This document shows positions 48,477-56,197 of a stretch of DNA of 64,000 nucleotides, in pieces. Under the pieces are notes generated by a model. The model saw only the letters and a program-made list of their open reading frames with translations, searched no databases and was not told the origin of the DNA. Position numbers and translations under genes: made by a program. This DNA comes from Microbacterium maritypicum MF109. GTDB taxonomy: Bacteria > Actinomycetota > Actinomycetes > Actinomycetales > Microbacteriaceae. The first letter of the stretch is position 1, and each line of letters starts with the position of its first letter. The stretch lies in NCBI RefSeq assembly GCF_000455825.1, contig NZ_ATAO01000184.1, forward strand, positions 19,683 to 83,682, read 5' to 3'.

Positions 48477-48482
48477 GGTCAG

Positions 48483-49967
48483 GTGTCAACCCTCAGCGAT
48501 CTCGCCCATGCCCAGGGACTCCTGAACGACAGCGATGTCGAATGGCTCCACCGTCTCGCCGGCGACGGACAGCTCCTCGCGGACCTGGCCTCGGCCGACA
48601 TCGTGATCTGGATCCAGACCGACGACGGCTCCTTCATCGCGGTCGCGCACGCGCGACCGAGCGGCGCCGCGACCCTCTTCTATCGCGACATCGTCGGTGA
48701 ACGGGTGCGGCCGCAGTGGCGCACGCAGGTCCAGGGCGCCTTCGAGTCCGCCGAGATCGTCGATTCCTCTTCGCCTGACTGGTTCGAAGAGACGCCGACC
48801 AGAGTGCGAGCCGTGCCGATCGTGAGTGTCCGCCGCGGCGCCGACGCCCAGCCCACCGTGATCGGAGTGGTCACCCGGCACACCAACCTCGGCGAGGTGC
48901 GCACGCCCTCCCGTCAGCAGATCACCTTCGACGAGTGCGCGAACGATCTTTTCCGCATGATCGCCGACGGAAGCTTCCCCGACCTCACCGCACCGACGTC
49001 ACCGCGTCGCGGCGCCCCGCGAGCCTCCGACGGACTCATCCGCATCGACGTCGACGGGATCACCACATTCGCCAGCCCGAATGCGCTCTCCGCCTTCAAC
49101 CGGATGGGTTTCGACGACGAGCTCGAGGGGGAGTCGCTCGCCGAGGTCACCACTCGGCTGGTGCCGCCTTCCCGACAGGTAGACGAGTCTCTGCCCGTCG
49201 TCGTCACCGGACGCGCGCCGTGGCGCACCGATATCGAGGCCCGCGGGGTGACGGTGTCGCTGCGCGCCATTCCGCTGAAGGACCACGGCACCCGGATCGG
49301 GGCGATCGTCCTCTGTCGCGATGTGTCGGAGCTGCGTCATCAGGAGCAGGAGCTCATCACCAAGGATGCGACGATCCGGGAGATCCACCACCGGGTGAAG
49401 AACAATCTGCAGACGGTGGCCTCCCTGCTGCGGATCCAGGCACGTCGCACGCATTCCGACGAGGCACGGGACGCGCTCACGCAGGCCATGCGCCGCGTGG
49501 ATGCCATCGCCGTCGTGCATGACACGCTCGCTCAGGGCCTCACGCAGAAGGTCGATTTCGATGAGGTCTTCCACCGCGTGCTCAAGCTCGTCGCCGAGGT
49601 CGCCTCCGCGCCCAACACGCGCGCACGCACGCAGTCGACCGGACGCTTCGGTGTGCTGCCGAGCGAGTATGCGACTCCGCTCGCGCTGGCGCTGACGGAG
49701 GTCGTGACCAACGCGGTGGAGCATGGTCTCGCCGGGCAGGAGGGCGTCGTGACGATCGACGCCAAGCGCACCGAGGAGAATCTCCGCGTGACGGTGCGGG
49801 ACACCGGACTCGGCCTGCCGGAGGGGCGGATCGGCCAGGGGCTCGGCACTCAGATCATCCGCACCCTCATCCAGGGCGAACTCGGTGGAACGATCGAATG
49901 GCACGGGAGCGACGGAGAAGGCACCGAGGTGGTCATCGACATCCCGCTGCGCTGGCTCGAGAGGTGA
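48483..49967 (+). CDS. pdtaS: PdtaS sensor histidine kinase
   Basis: 494 residues. N-terminal GAF-like and PAS-like sensory parts (about 25-150 and 175-290) are followed by a HisKA_2 phospho-acceptor, IREIHHRVKNNLQTVASLL, and an HATPase_c domain with EVVTNAVEHG and DTGLGLPEG. No transmembrane helix is seen, so it is cytosolic like PdtaS of mycobacteria, which works with the ANTAR regulator PdtaR on RNA. The partner is not in the window. Position near whiB1 is as in Rv3220c. Confidence 0.93.
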   Translation: MSTLSDLAHAQGLLNDSDVEWLHRLAGDGQLLADLASADIVIWIQTDDGSFIAVAHARPSGAATLFYRDIVGERVRPQWRTQVQGAFESAEIVDSSSPDWFEETPTRVRAVPIVSVRRGADAQPTVIGVVTRHTNLGEVRTPSRQQITFDECANDLFRMIADGSFPDLTAPTSPRRGAPRASDGLIRIDVDGITTFASPNALSAFNRMGFDDELEGESLAEVTTRLVPPSRQVDESLPVVVTGRAPWRTDIEARGVTVSLRAIPLKDHGTRIGAIVLCRDVSELRHQEQELITKDATIREIHHRVKNNLQTVASLLRIQARRTHSDEARDALTQAMRRVDAIAVVHDTLAQGLTQKVDFDEVFHRVLKLVAEVASAPNTRARTQSTGRFGVLPSEYATPLALALTEVVTNAVEHGLAGQEGVVTIDAKRTEENLRVTVRDTGLGLPEGRIGQGLGTQIIRTLIQGELGGTIEWHGSDGEGTEVVIDIPLRWLER

Positions 49968-49988
49968 GCACGCCCTCTCCCGAACAGA

Positions 49989-50025
49989 CGGAAGCGGCCT
50001 GAGAGTCGATCTCAGGCCGCTTCCG
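49989..50025. terminator. Bidirectional terminator between pdtaS and whiB1
   Basis: A 16-bp perfect inverted repeat (49989-50004 with 50010-50025) with a 5-nt loop separates the convergent pdtaS and whiB1 genes. No T-run is present, but the stem is strong. Confidence 0.8.
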
Positions 50026-50030
50026 GACGA

Positions 50031-50279
50031 TCAGGAGGCGCGGCGGGCGCGGGCGGCGCGACGCTTCAGAGCGCGGCGCTCGTCTTCGGAGAGACCGCCC
50101 CACACGCCCGAGTCCTGGCTGGTCTCCAGGGCGTACTGCAGGCAGATCTCGGTGACGGTGCAGGTGGCGCACACAGTCTTCGCCTTCTCGATCTGATCGA
50201 CGGCCGGGCCGGTGTTCCCCACGGGGAAGAAAAGCTCGGGGTCGACAGTCAGGCAGGCGGCCTTATCGCGCCAGTCCAT
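50031..50279 (-). CDS. whiB1: WhiB1 iron-sulfur regulator
   Basis: 82 residues, near-identical in pattern to mycobacterial WhiB1: MDWRDKAAC start, cluster ligands Cys9, Cys37, Cys40 and Cys46, then SGVWGGLSEDERRALKRR. WhiB1 binds sigma region 4 and a nitric-oxide-sensitive [4Fe-4S] cluster. GGAG is about 7 nt upstream of the ATG. Start agrees with family N-termini. Confidence 0.96.
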   Translation of the reverse strand: MDWRDKAACLTVDPELFFPVGNTGPAVDQIEKAKTVCATCTVTEICLQYALETSQDSGVWGGLSEDERRALKRRAARARRAS

Positions 50280-50458
50280 GGGGGCTCCTCGGTGTGGATT
50301 TCAAGAGATGTCGCGATGCGACCTCTCGGATTCGGGTAGTAGTTCGGGTTCCGCTACCCTGTTGAGATGCGGACGGAATGCCCGCGAATTGTGATGCGAG
50401 CGTGAACGCTCGCCCCACGCCGCTGTGGGAGCACATGACTTTCTCTATTCTGTTACAT

Positions 50459-50483
50459 GAAAACCGTGAAATCAAGGGTTTTC
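50459..50483. repeat. AT-rich inverted repeat in the whiB1 / 50510 intergenic region
   Basis: GAAAACC (50459-50465) and GGTTTTC (50477-50483) form a 7-bp dyad with an 11-nt centre. The surrounding 50430-50490 is strikingly AT-rich. It could be an operator or leader hairpin for the gene at 50510. The rest of 50280-50509 holds the whiB1 leader and no gene. Confidence 0.4.
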
Positions 50484-50509
50484 TCCTCTTTCGATCCTTG
50501 GGAGACACC

Positions 50510-50896
50510 GTGCGCGCACCCGGAATCGCCCTCGCAGCTGCGGCGGTCCTCGGCCTCGAGGCGGTGGCACTCCTGGTCTTCGCCGTGATCGAGCTCGCCG
50601 GCCTCGGTGCGGGCGACGCGGCCTCGCTGCCGACGGCGCTGGCACTCATCGTGCTCACGCTGATCGGTGCCGCAGCCCTCGTCGCGTTCGCCGTCGGCAC
50701 ACGTGTGGGCAAGTCGTGGGCGCGGTCCGGGGGAGTGGTCTTCCAGGTGCTCGCCGTGGCTCTCGCGCTGGCGTCTCTCACGCTGCAGCCGATCGCGTGG
50801 ACATTCACCCTCGGCGTCGGGCTTCCCGGGCTGCTCGGATTCATCCTGCTGATCTCGAGCGCGCGTCTGGAAGGCCCGCAGCGCGCTGCCGAGTGA
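50510..50896 (+). CDS. Small multi-pass membrane protein, unknown function
   Basis: 128 residues with four predicted transmembrane helices and short loops; not recognised. GTG 50510 is preferred, with GGGAG 7 nt upstream, because an upstream frame extension to 50378 is not membrane-like and lies in AT-rich DNA. It lies alone between whiB1 and bcp. No family-specific motif is visible; four-helix proteins of this kind may be accessory subunits or regulators. Confidence 0.75.
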   Translation: MRAPGIALAAAAVLGLEAVALLVFAVIELAGLGAGDAASLPTALALIVLTLIGAAALVAFAVGTRVGKSWARSGGVVFQVLAVALALASLTLQPIAWTFTLGVGLPGLLGFILLISSARLEGPQRAAE

Positions 50897-50950
50897 CCTC
50901 AGCGCCGTGCGGGCCGCGGGGCCCATCGGCCTCGGATCGAAAGTCGCGGC

Positions 50951-51424
50951 TCAGGCGTCGATGCCGAGCTGCTTGCGCAGTCGTGCGACGTGGCCGGTGG
51001 CCTTGACGTTGTACTGCGCGAGAGCGATCTTGCCCTCTTCGTCGAGCACGAAGGTCGAGCGGATAACGCCCTCGATGCGCTTGCCGTAATTCATCTTCTC
51101 GCCCCACGCGCCGTACGCCGTGTGCACCGCGTGGTCGGGATCGCTCAGGAGCGGGAAGGTCAGCCCGTCGCGCTCGCGGAACTTCGTCAGCGTGGCGGGT
51201 TCGTCGCGCGAGATGCCGATCACCCGATAGCCGGCGCCCTGGAGTGAGGAGATGCTGTCGCGGAAGTCGCAGGCCTCGGTGGTGCATCCGGGGGTCATCG
51301 CAGCCGGATAGAAGTACAGCACGGTCTTCTGGCCGCGCAGGTCGTCCAGACGGACGGTGTTCCCGTCCTGGTCGAGGAGGGAGAAGTCGGGGGCGGCGGT
51401 TCCGGGTTCGAGGCGCTGAGTCAC
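50951..51424 (-). CDS. bcp: Thioredoxin-dependent thiol peroxidase Bcp
   Basis: 157 residues of the peroxiredoxin Q/Bcp family. Peroxidatic Cys47 and resolving Cys52 lie in TPGCTTEACDF. It reduces hydroperoxides with thioredoxin in the cytosol. The start is GTG; TAGGCT on the same strand ends 6 nt upstream and shares three bases with the rsgA stop codon. It follows rsgA on the same strand with a 9-nt gap. Confidence 0.95.
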   Translation of the reverse strand: MTQRLEPGTAAPDFSLLDQDGNTVRLDDLRGQKTVLYFYPAAMTPGCTTEACDFRDSISSLQGAGYRVIGISRDEPATLTKFRERDGLTFPLLSDPDHAVHTAYGAWGEKMNYGKRIEGVIRSTFVLDEEGKIALAQYNVKATGHVARLRKQLGIDA

Positions 51425-51430
51425 GTGTCC

Positions 51431-51436
51431 AGCCTA
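51431..51436 (-). promoter_or_regulatory. Leaderless-type -10 of bcp, sharing bases with the rsgA stop
   Basis: TAGGCT on the minus strand ends 6 nt before GTG 51424. Its first three bases are the TAG stop codon of rsgA. Confidence 0.5.
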
Positions 51437-52504
51437 ACGGCCGGGCGCCTGCTCCGCCTTGTCCGCGAAGGTCTGCAGGAGCCGCTGCAGGGAGTCGAGC
51501 CGCGCTCGACCGGTCTCGCCCAGTTCGCCGCTCTCCGCGGCCTCGATGAGGGCGCAGTCGGGGGCGTCGGCGAGATGGGTGCAGCCGCGTGGGCAGTTCT
51601 CGGCGATCGCGGCGAGCTCGGTGAACGCCGCAAGGATGTTCGCGGGATCGACGTGTCCGAGACCGAACGAGCGCACGCCGGGGGTGTCGATGACCCAGCC
51701 GGTCCCGCGGGGGCCTTCGTAGCGCAGCGACACCGTCGACGACGAGGTGTGCCGCCCGCGTCCGGTGACCTGATTCACGTGGCCGGTGGCGCGCAGCGCC
51801 GTCGGGACGAGCGCGTTGACGAGCGTGGACTTGCCCACTCCGGAGTGGCCGACGAAGACGGTGGAGTGTCCTACGAGGGATGCGCCGATCTCGTCAACGG
51901 GCATCTGATCCTGCGCACTGGTGAACACCCGCAGGTCGAGCCCGTCGAAGTGCGTGAGGAACTCGGTGGGATCCGCGATGTCGGTCTTGGTGACGACGAG
52001 GAGTGGGCGGATGCCGGCATCCAGCGCGGCCACGAGATAGCGGTCGACGAGTCGGGCGCGGGGCTCGGGGTCGGCAGCCGCGACCACGACGAGCATCTGA
52101 TCGGCGTTGGCGACGATCACGCGCTCCACCTGGTCGGTGTCGTCGGCACTGCGTCGCAGCAACGAGGTGCGGTCGATGATGCCGACGATGCGGGCGAGGG
52201 TGCCTTCGTCTCCCGATGTGTCGCCGACGACTCGTGCCTGATCGCCGGTGACGATCGGCATACGTCGCAGCTCCCTGGCGCGCGTGGTGGTGATCATGCG
52301 CTCCTCGGCGGTGTCCTCGCCGAGGAGGACGGAGTACCTGCCGCGGTCGACGCCGAGCACTCGACCCACCTGCGCATCCTCGTGCGCTGGGCGACGTTTG
52401 GTGCGCGGGCGGTTCGCCTTCGGGTTGGGGCGCGTCCGGATGCTGCTCTCGTCGAAGTCCTCGAAGTCGTCTTCGAGGTCGTCGGCGTCGTCGAGCCAGC
52501 TCAT
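51434..52504 (-). CDS. rsgA: Ribosome small-subunit biogenesis GTPase RsgA
   Basis: 356 residues. OB-fold (about 45-115), then the circularly permuted GTPase domain with G4 (TKTD) before G1 (GHSGVGKST) and G3 (DTPGVRSF), and a C-terminal zinc knuckle in NCPRGCTHLADAPDC. The acidic N-terminus DDADDLEDDFEDFDE is unusual but common in actinobacteria. ATG 52504 lies 2 nt after the aroA stop; a longer frame runs on antisense to aroA. It acts in 30S maturation. Confidence 0.95.
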   Translation of the reverse strand: MSWLDDADDLEDDFEDFDESSIRTRPNPKANRPRTKRRPAHEDAQVGRVLGVDRGRYSVLLGEDTAEERMITTTRARELRRMPIVTGDQARVVGDTSGDEGTLARIVGIIDRTSLLRRSADDTDQVERVIVANADQMLVVVAAADPEPRARLVDRYLVAALDAGIRPLLVVTKTDIADPTEFLTHFDGLDLRVFTSAQDQMPVDEIGASLVGHSTVFVGHSGVGKSTLVNALVPTALRATGHVNQVTGRGRHTSSSTVSLRYEGPRGTGWVIDTPGVRSFGLGHVDPANILAAFTELAAIAENCPRGCTHLADAPDCALIEAAESGELGETGRARLDSLQRLLQTFADKAEQAPGR

Positions 52505-52506
52505 CC

Positions 52507-53823
52507 TCAGCCCCGCAGCATCCGCTCCCAGAGCATCGTGAACTCCGGGAGGGTCTTGGCGGTCGTACCGATGTCGTCGATCTCGACGGCGGGGATGCGC
52601 AGGCCGATGAGCGCTCCGGTGGTGGCCATCCGGTGATCGTGATGTGCGGCCCATCCGCCGCCCTGCAGTGGGCGGGGGATGATGCGGAGGCCGTCGGGAA
52701 GTTCTTCGGCTTCGCCGCCGAGCTTTCGGAGGTTGCCGATCAGTGCGGCGATCCGGTCGGTCTCGTGCAGACGGATGTGCCCGATGCCGCGGATCGTGGT
52801 CGGAGACTCCGCGAAGGCGGCGAGGCCGACCAGGGTCGGCGTCAATTCGCTGGCCGCGGAGAGGTCGAGATCGAGGCCGCGGATTCCGGAGCCGGCGCGC
52901 ACGGTGAGCGTGCCGCCGTGACGGCCGACGTGCGCTCCCATGGCCTGGAGGATCTCGGGCAGCAGCGCACCGGGCTGGGTGGAGTGGGCGGGCCAGCCCG
53001 TGATCGACACCGATCCGCCGGTGACGAGTGCCGCGGCGAGGAACGGTGCGGCGTTGGAGAGATCGGGTTCGATCGCGATCTCCTTGGCGCGCGGCACGCC
53101 CGCTTCGACCAGCCATTCGCCGACAGCGGGGCGCTCGATGCGGATGCCGCGTCGGCTGAGGGCCTCGATCGTCATGTCGATGTGCGGGAGGCTCGGCAGG
53201 TGCTCGCCGGTGTGGACGAGGTGCAGGCCGACGTCGAACCGAGGAGCGGCGAGCAGAAGCCCGGAGACGAACTGGCTGGATGCCGAGGCGTCGATCTCGA
53301 CCCGTCCACCGCGGATCCGACCGTGACCGCGGATCGTGAAGGGGAGGGCCCAGGTGCCCTCGTCGTCGATGTCGACGCCGAGATCGCGCAGCGCGCTGAT
53401 CAGGCCGCCCATCGGACGGTGGAGGGCGGTCTCATGGGCGGTGAGATGCACGTCATGTTCCGCGAGTCCGGCGAGCGGGGCGATGAATCGCATCACGGTT
53501 CCGGCCTGCCCGCAATCGATCGTGGTGCCGCCACGGAGCTTCGCGGGGGTGACGACCAGATCGGGTCCGAACTCGTGTCCGGCGTCCACCTCCTCGATAC
53601 CGACCCCGAGAGCGCGGAGAGCGTCGACCATGCGCGCGGAGTCGTCGGAGTGCAGCGGCGAGATCAGGCGGCCGGGACCGTCGGCGATCGCGGCGATCAT
53701 CAGCTCGCGGTTCGTCAGCGATTTGGAACCGGGGATCGTGAGCTCGGCGTGCACCGGCACGTCGATCGTGGGCGCGGCATAGGCGCCCTGCACACGGGAA
53801 GGGGAATACCTGTTGGCGCTCAT
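52507..53823 (-). CDS. aroA: 3-phosphoshikimate 1-carboxyvinyltransferase (EPSP synthase)
   Basis: 438 residues with the EPSP synthase motifs [31 protein letters not shown] and HETDRIAAL. It joins PEP and shikimate-3-phosphate in aromatic amino acid synthesis. In the PEP-loop the Pro of LGNAGTAMRP-type enzymes is Phe, as in other actinobacteria. It is divergent to sigH; the sigH promoter lies inside its 5' end. The gene is followed by rsgA and bcp. Confidence 0.96.
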   Translation of the reverse strand: MSANRYSPSRVQGAYAAPTIDVPVHAELTIPGSKSLTNRELMIAAIADGPGRLISPLHSDDSARMVDALRALGVGIEEVDAGHEFGPDLVVTPAKLRGGTTIDCGQAGTVMRFIAPLAGLAEHDVHLTAHETALHRPMGGLISALRDLGVDIDDEGTWALPFTIRGHGRIRGGRVEIDASASSQFVSGLLLAAPRFDVGLHLVHTGEHLPSLPHIDMTIEALSRRGIRIERPAVGEWLVEAGVPRAKEIAIEPDLSNAAPFLAAALVTGGSVSITGWPAHSTQPGALLPEILQAMGAHVGRHGGTLTVRAGSGIRGLDLDLSAASELTPTLVGLAAFAESPTTIRGIGHIRLHETDRIAALIGNLRKLGGEAEELPDGLRIIPRPLQGGGWAAHHDHRMATTGALIGLRIPAVEIDDIGTTAKTLPEFTMLWERMLRG

Positions 53824-53828
53824 CGGTT
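53803..53828 (+). promoter_or_regulatory. SigH/SigR-type promoter of the sigH operon
   Basis: GGAAT (53803-53807) and GTT (53826-53828) are separated by exactly 18 nt, the SigR/SigH consensus. The element spans the 5' end of aroA and lies 66 bp before the sigH ATG. It predicts autoregulation of sigH-rshA. Confidence 0.75.
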
Positions 53829-53893
53829 CTCACCTTAGTAAACACAGGGAGCTTCGTCGCGAAAGACAGGCATCCCGACGCGAAGGAGAGAGT

Positions 53894-54556
53894 ATGCCGG
53901 CGACGTTGGAGCGCGAGGTGTTCGACCTCAGCGGCCTAGACTGGCCGATGATGGATGACACCGCAACCGCAGACACCGTCAGCGACCCTCGGCGCGAGTT
54001 CGAGGAGCAGGCGATCCCTTTCATGGATCAGCTCTACGCCGCGGCGATGCGCATGACGCGCAACCCGGCCGACGCCGCCGACCTCGTGCAGGAGACCTTC
54101 GTCAAGGCCTACGGGTCCTGGGCGACGTTCTCGCAGGGCACGAACCTCAAGGCGTGGTTGTACCGGATTCTCACGAACACCTACATCAACATCTACCGCA
54201 AGCGCCAGCGGGAGCCGTTCCAGGGAACGATCGACGAGCTCGAGGACTGGCAGCTGGGCGGAGCAGAGTCGACCACGGCGTCGCACAGCCGGTCGGCCGA
54301 AGCCGAAGCCATCGACCGGATGCCCGCGTCGGTCGTCAAGGACGCGCTGCAGGCCGTTCCGGAGGATTTCCGGCTGGCGGTGTATCTCGCCGACGTCGAG
54401 GGCTTCGCGTACCAGGAGATCGCCGACATCATGAAGACCCCCATCGGCACCGTCATGAGCCGTCTGCACCGTGGCAGGCGGATGCTGCGGGAGCTGTTGG
54501 CAGATTACGCCGCTGAGCGGGGCATCGCCGCGGCTGAGACGAGGAGCAAGAAATGA
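53894..54556 (+). CDS. sigH: ECF RNA polymerase sigma factor SigH (SigR-like)
   Basis: 220 residues. Region 2 ([30 protein letters not shown], quoted in two halves [10 protein letters not shown] and DLVQETF) and region 4 ([19 protein letters not shown]) are in order, with ZAS anti-sigma-type partner downstream. SigH/SigR answers disulfide and heat stress. ATG 53894 has GGAG 6 nt upstream; earlier starts are upstream of the predicted transcription start. The stop overlaps the next ATG (ATGA). Length agrees with SigR/SigH. Confidence 0.93.
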   Translation: MPATLEREVFDLSGLDWPMMDDTATADTVSDPRREFEEQAIPFMDQLYAAAMRMTRNPADAADLVQETFVKAYGSWATFSQGTNLKAWLYRILTNTYINIYRKRQREPFQGTIDELEDWQLGGAESTTASHSRSAEAEAIDRMPASVVKDALQAVPEDFRLAVYLADVEGFAYQEIADIMKTPIGTVMSRLHRGRRMLRELLADYAAERGIAAAETRSKK

Positions 54557-54798
54557 GCGACTGCGGCTGCGACAAAGCCCGTCAGGATCTGGAGGAGTAC
54601 CTCCGCAACGAGGTGTGCAAGACCGAGCACACCGAGATCCGCGAGCATCTCGAGAACTGCCCGTCGTGCCGGGACGAGGCGCTCGTCGCCACCACCCTCA
54701 CCGATGTGATCGCCCGTGCCTGCAAGGAGACGGCTCCGGAGGAGCTGCGCGACCAGGTGTTCGCGCGTCTGCGGGCCGTTCAGGCGACACAGCACTGA
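54553..54798 (+). CDS. rshA: Redox-sensing zinc anti-sigma factor (RsrA/RshA-like)
   Basis: 81 residues. The ZAS signature is HLENCPSC (His32, Cys36, Cys39), with further Cys4, Cys6 and Cys22. It binds and silences SigH and releases it when its thiols are oxidised. The ATGA overlap with sigH predicts stoichiometric coupled synthesis. Size fits the mycothiol-system anti-sigma family. Confidence 0.93.
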   Translation: MSDCGCDKARQDLEEYLRNEVCKTEHTEIREHLENCPSCRDEALVATTLTDVIARACKETAPEELRDQVFARLRAVQATQH

Positions 54799-54820
54799 CA
54801 CACGCGTCTGAGGCCGTCGC

Positions 54821-54826
54821 TAGTGT
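54821..54826 (+). promoter_or_regulatory. Leaderless-type -10 element of the Eis-like gene
   Basis: TAGTGT ends 6 nt before ATG 54833. Confidence 0.45.
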
Positions 54827-54832
54827 GGATGG

Positions 54833-56134
54833 ATGACCTCCATCGATGCGCGCGACGTTCCCGCTGACAACACCTCGACGGAAAGACTGGCCGGATCCGG
54901 GCTCGAGTACCGAGTCGTCGATCTGAGCGACGAGGCGAGCGCTTCCGCCTTCGCCCGCGCTGTCGACCGAGGGTTCCTCGGGTCCGACCCGAACGCCGAG
55001 ATGCGGGCTCAGGTGCGGAAGACGTTCGCCGAGCGACGGAACATCGGCGTCTTCGAGAAGACACCGCCGGCGACCGCTCTGCCGGTGGCGACGATCAACA
55101 GCTGGGTGACTCCGCTCACCGTCCCCGGCGGCGAGATCCCCATGTGGGCCATCAGCGTGGTCACGGTCTCGGCGACGCACCGGCGTCGCGGGATCGCCCG
55201 GGCACTGCTCGAGGGCGAACTGCGCGCGGCAGCATCCGCAGGGGTGCCGATCGCGGGGCTCACCGTGTCTGAGGCGACGATCTACGGTCGGTACGGGTTC
55301 GGATCGGCGATCCCGGTCGCGCGTCACACGGTCGACACCCGACGCGCAGGCTGGAGCGGTCCGACGCCGACCGGCCGGCTCGAGTACATCGACGGCGAGA
55401 CCCTCGCCGCCGATCTCGGCACGGTGCACGAGCGCGCCCGGGGCCGGGCGTCGGGCCAGATCCCCGGCTGGCAGGGTCGATGGGAGGGGTACGCGGGCGT
55501 CGCGCCCACCCCGGATCGCGACCAGGCGCGCGGGGTGCGCTACCTCGACGAGGAGGGTGCGCTGCGCGGTGTGATGGCGTACACGGTGGGGGAGGCCGGC
55601 GGAACCTTCCGCTTCCGGATGGACGTGCGCCTGCTGGTCGCCGAGACCGACGATGCGCGCACCGCGCTGTGGCGTTTCGCGCTGCAGCACGATCTCGTCG
55701 ACGAGGTGGTCGCCGACCTCCGCCCGATCGACGACCCGCTGCCGTGGCTGGTCCACGACACCCGCGGGGTGAAGCAGGAGGTGCACGATCACGGGTGGCT
55801 GCGCATCCTGGATCTGCCGACCGCCCTGACCGCGCGCCGCTATTCCGCACCGATCGACACGGTCCTTCGCGTGGAGGACTCCCTGGGCTTCGCGAGCGGC
55901 GACTGGCGTCTGCGCGTCGATGACGCCGGGGTCGCGACGATGGACGCGGCCGCGGGAGGCTCCGCGGTCGACGTCACACTCGACGTCTCGACGCTCTCCG
56001 CGCTCTACGCGGGGGGTGTCCGTGCGTCCACACTGCACGGTGCCGGACGGATCTCCGCCGAATCCGAGGCGGTCGAGGCGCTCGATCGGGCGCTCGTCGC
56101 CTTCCCGGCACCGTCGCTCGACATCTGGTACTGA
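54833..56134 (+). CDS. GNAT-family N-acetyltransferase, Eis-like
   Basis: 433 residues with the tripartite Eis layout: N-terminal GNAT domain (about 25-155) with VVTVSATHRRRGIARALL as acetyl-CoA motif, a second GNAT-like fold with YGRYGFG, and a C-terminal sterol-carrier-like domain (about 325-433). The free C-terminal carboxylate, used as base by Eis, ends in DIWY. Eis enzymes acetylate aminoglycosides and lysines at several sites. The natural substrate here is unknown. It lies directly after rshA, but has its own -10-like element. Confidence 0.9.
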   Translation: MTSIDARDVPADNTSTERLAGSGLEYRVVDLSDEASASAFARAVDRGFLGSDPNAEMRAQVRKTFAERRNIGVFEKTPPATALPVATINSWVTPLTVPGGEIPMWAISVVTVSATHRRRGIARALLEGELRAAASAGVPIAGLTVSEATIYGRYGFGSAIPVARHTVDTRRAGWSGPTPTGRLEYIDGETLAADLGTVHERARGRASGQIPGWQGRWEGYAGVAPTPDRDQARGVRYLDEEGALRGVMAYTVGEAGGTFRFRMDVRLLVAETDDARTALWRFALQHDLVDEVVADLRPIDDPLPWLVHDTRGVKQEVHDHGWLRILDLPTALTARRYSAPIDTVLRVEDSLGFASGDWRLRVDDAGVATMDAAAGGSAVDVTLDVSTLSALYAGGVRASTLHGAGRISAESEAVEALDRALVAFPAPSLDIWY

Positions 56135-56151
56135 TTCCGGAGGGGAAACGA

Positions 56152-56185
56152 AAGGGGCGCCACGACCGAAGTCGCGGCGCCCCTT
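56152..56185. terminator. Terminator between Eis-like gene and kgd
   Basis: A 15-position stem (56152-56166 with 56171-56185, one mismatch) with CGAA loop is followed by CTCGTCT. It separates two convergent genes and can act bidirectionally. Confidence 0.82.
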
Positions 56186-56197
56186 CTCGTCTGACGA

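Noticed and set aside
51434..53116. A 560-codon frame extending rsgA into aroA
   Set aside because: The extension is Arg/Pro-rich and overlaps aroA in another frame; RsgA homologues begin near the acidic stretch at ATG 52504.
52507..53823. Phe in place of Pro in the EPSP synthase PEP loop as a resistance change
   Set aside because: As far as I recall, actinobacterial EPSP synthases commonly have this form, so it is a lineage feature.
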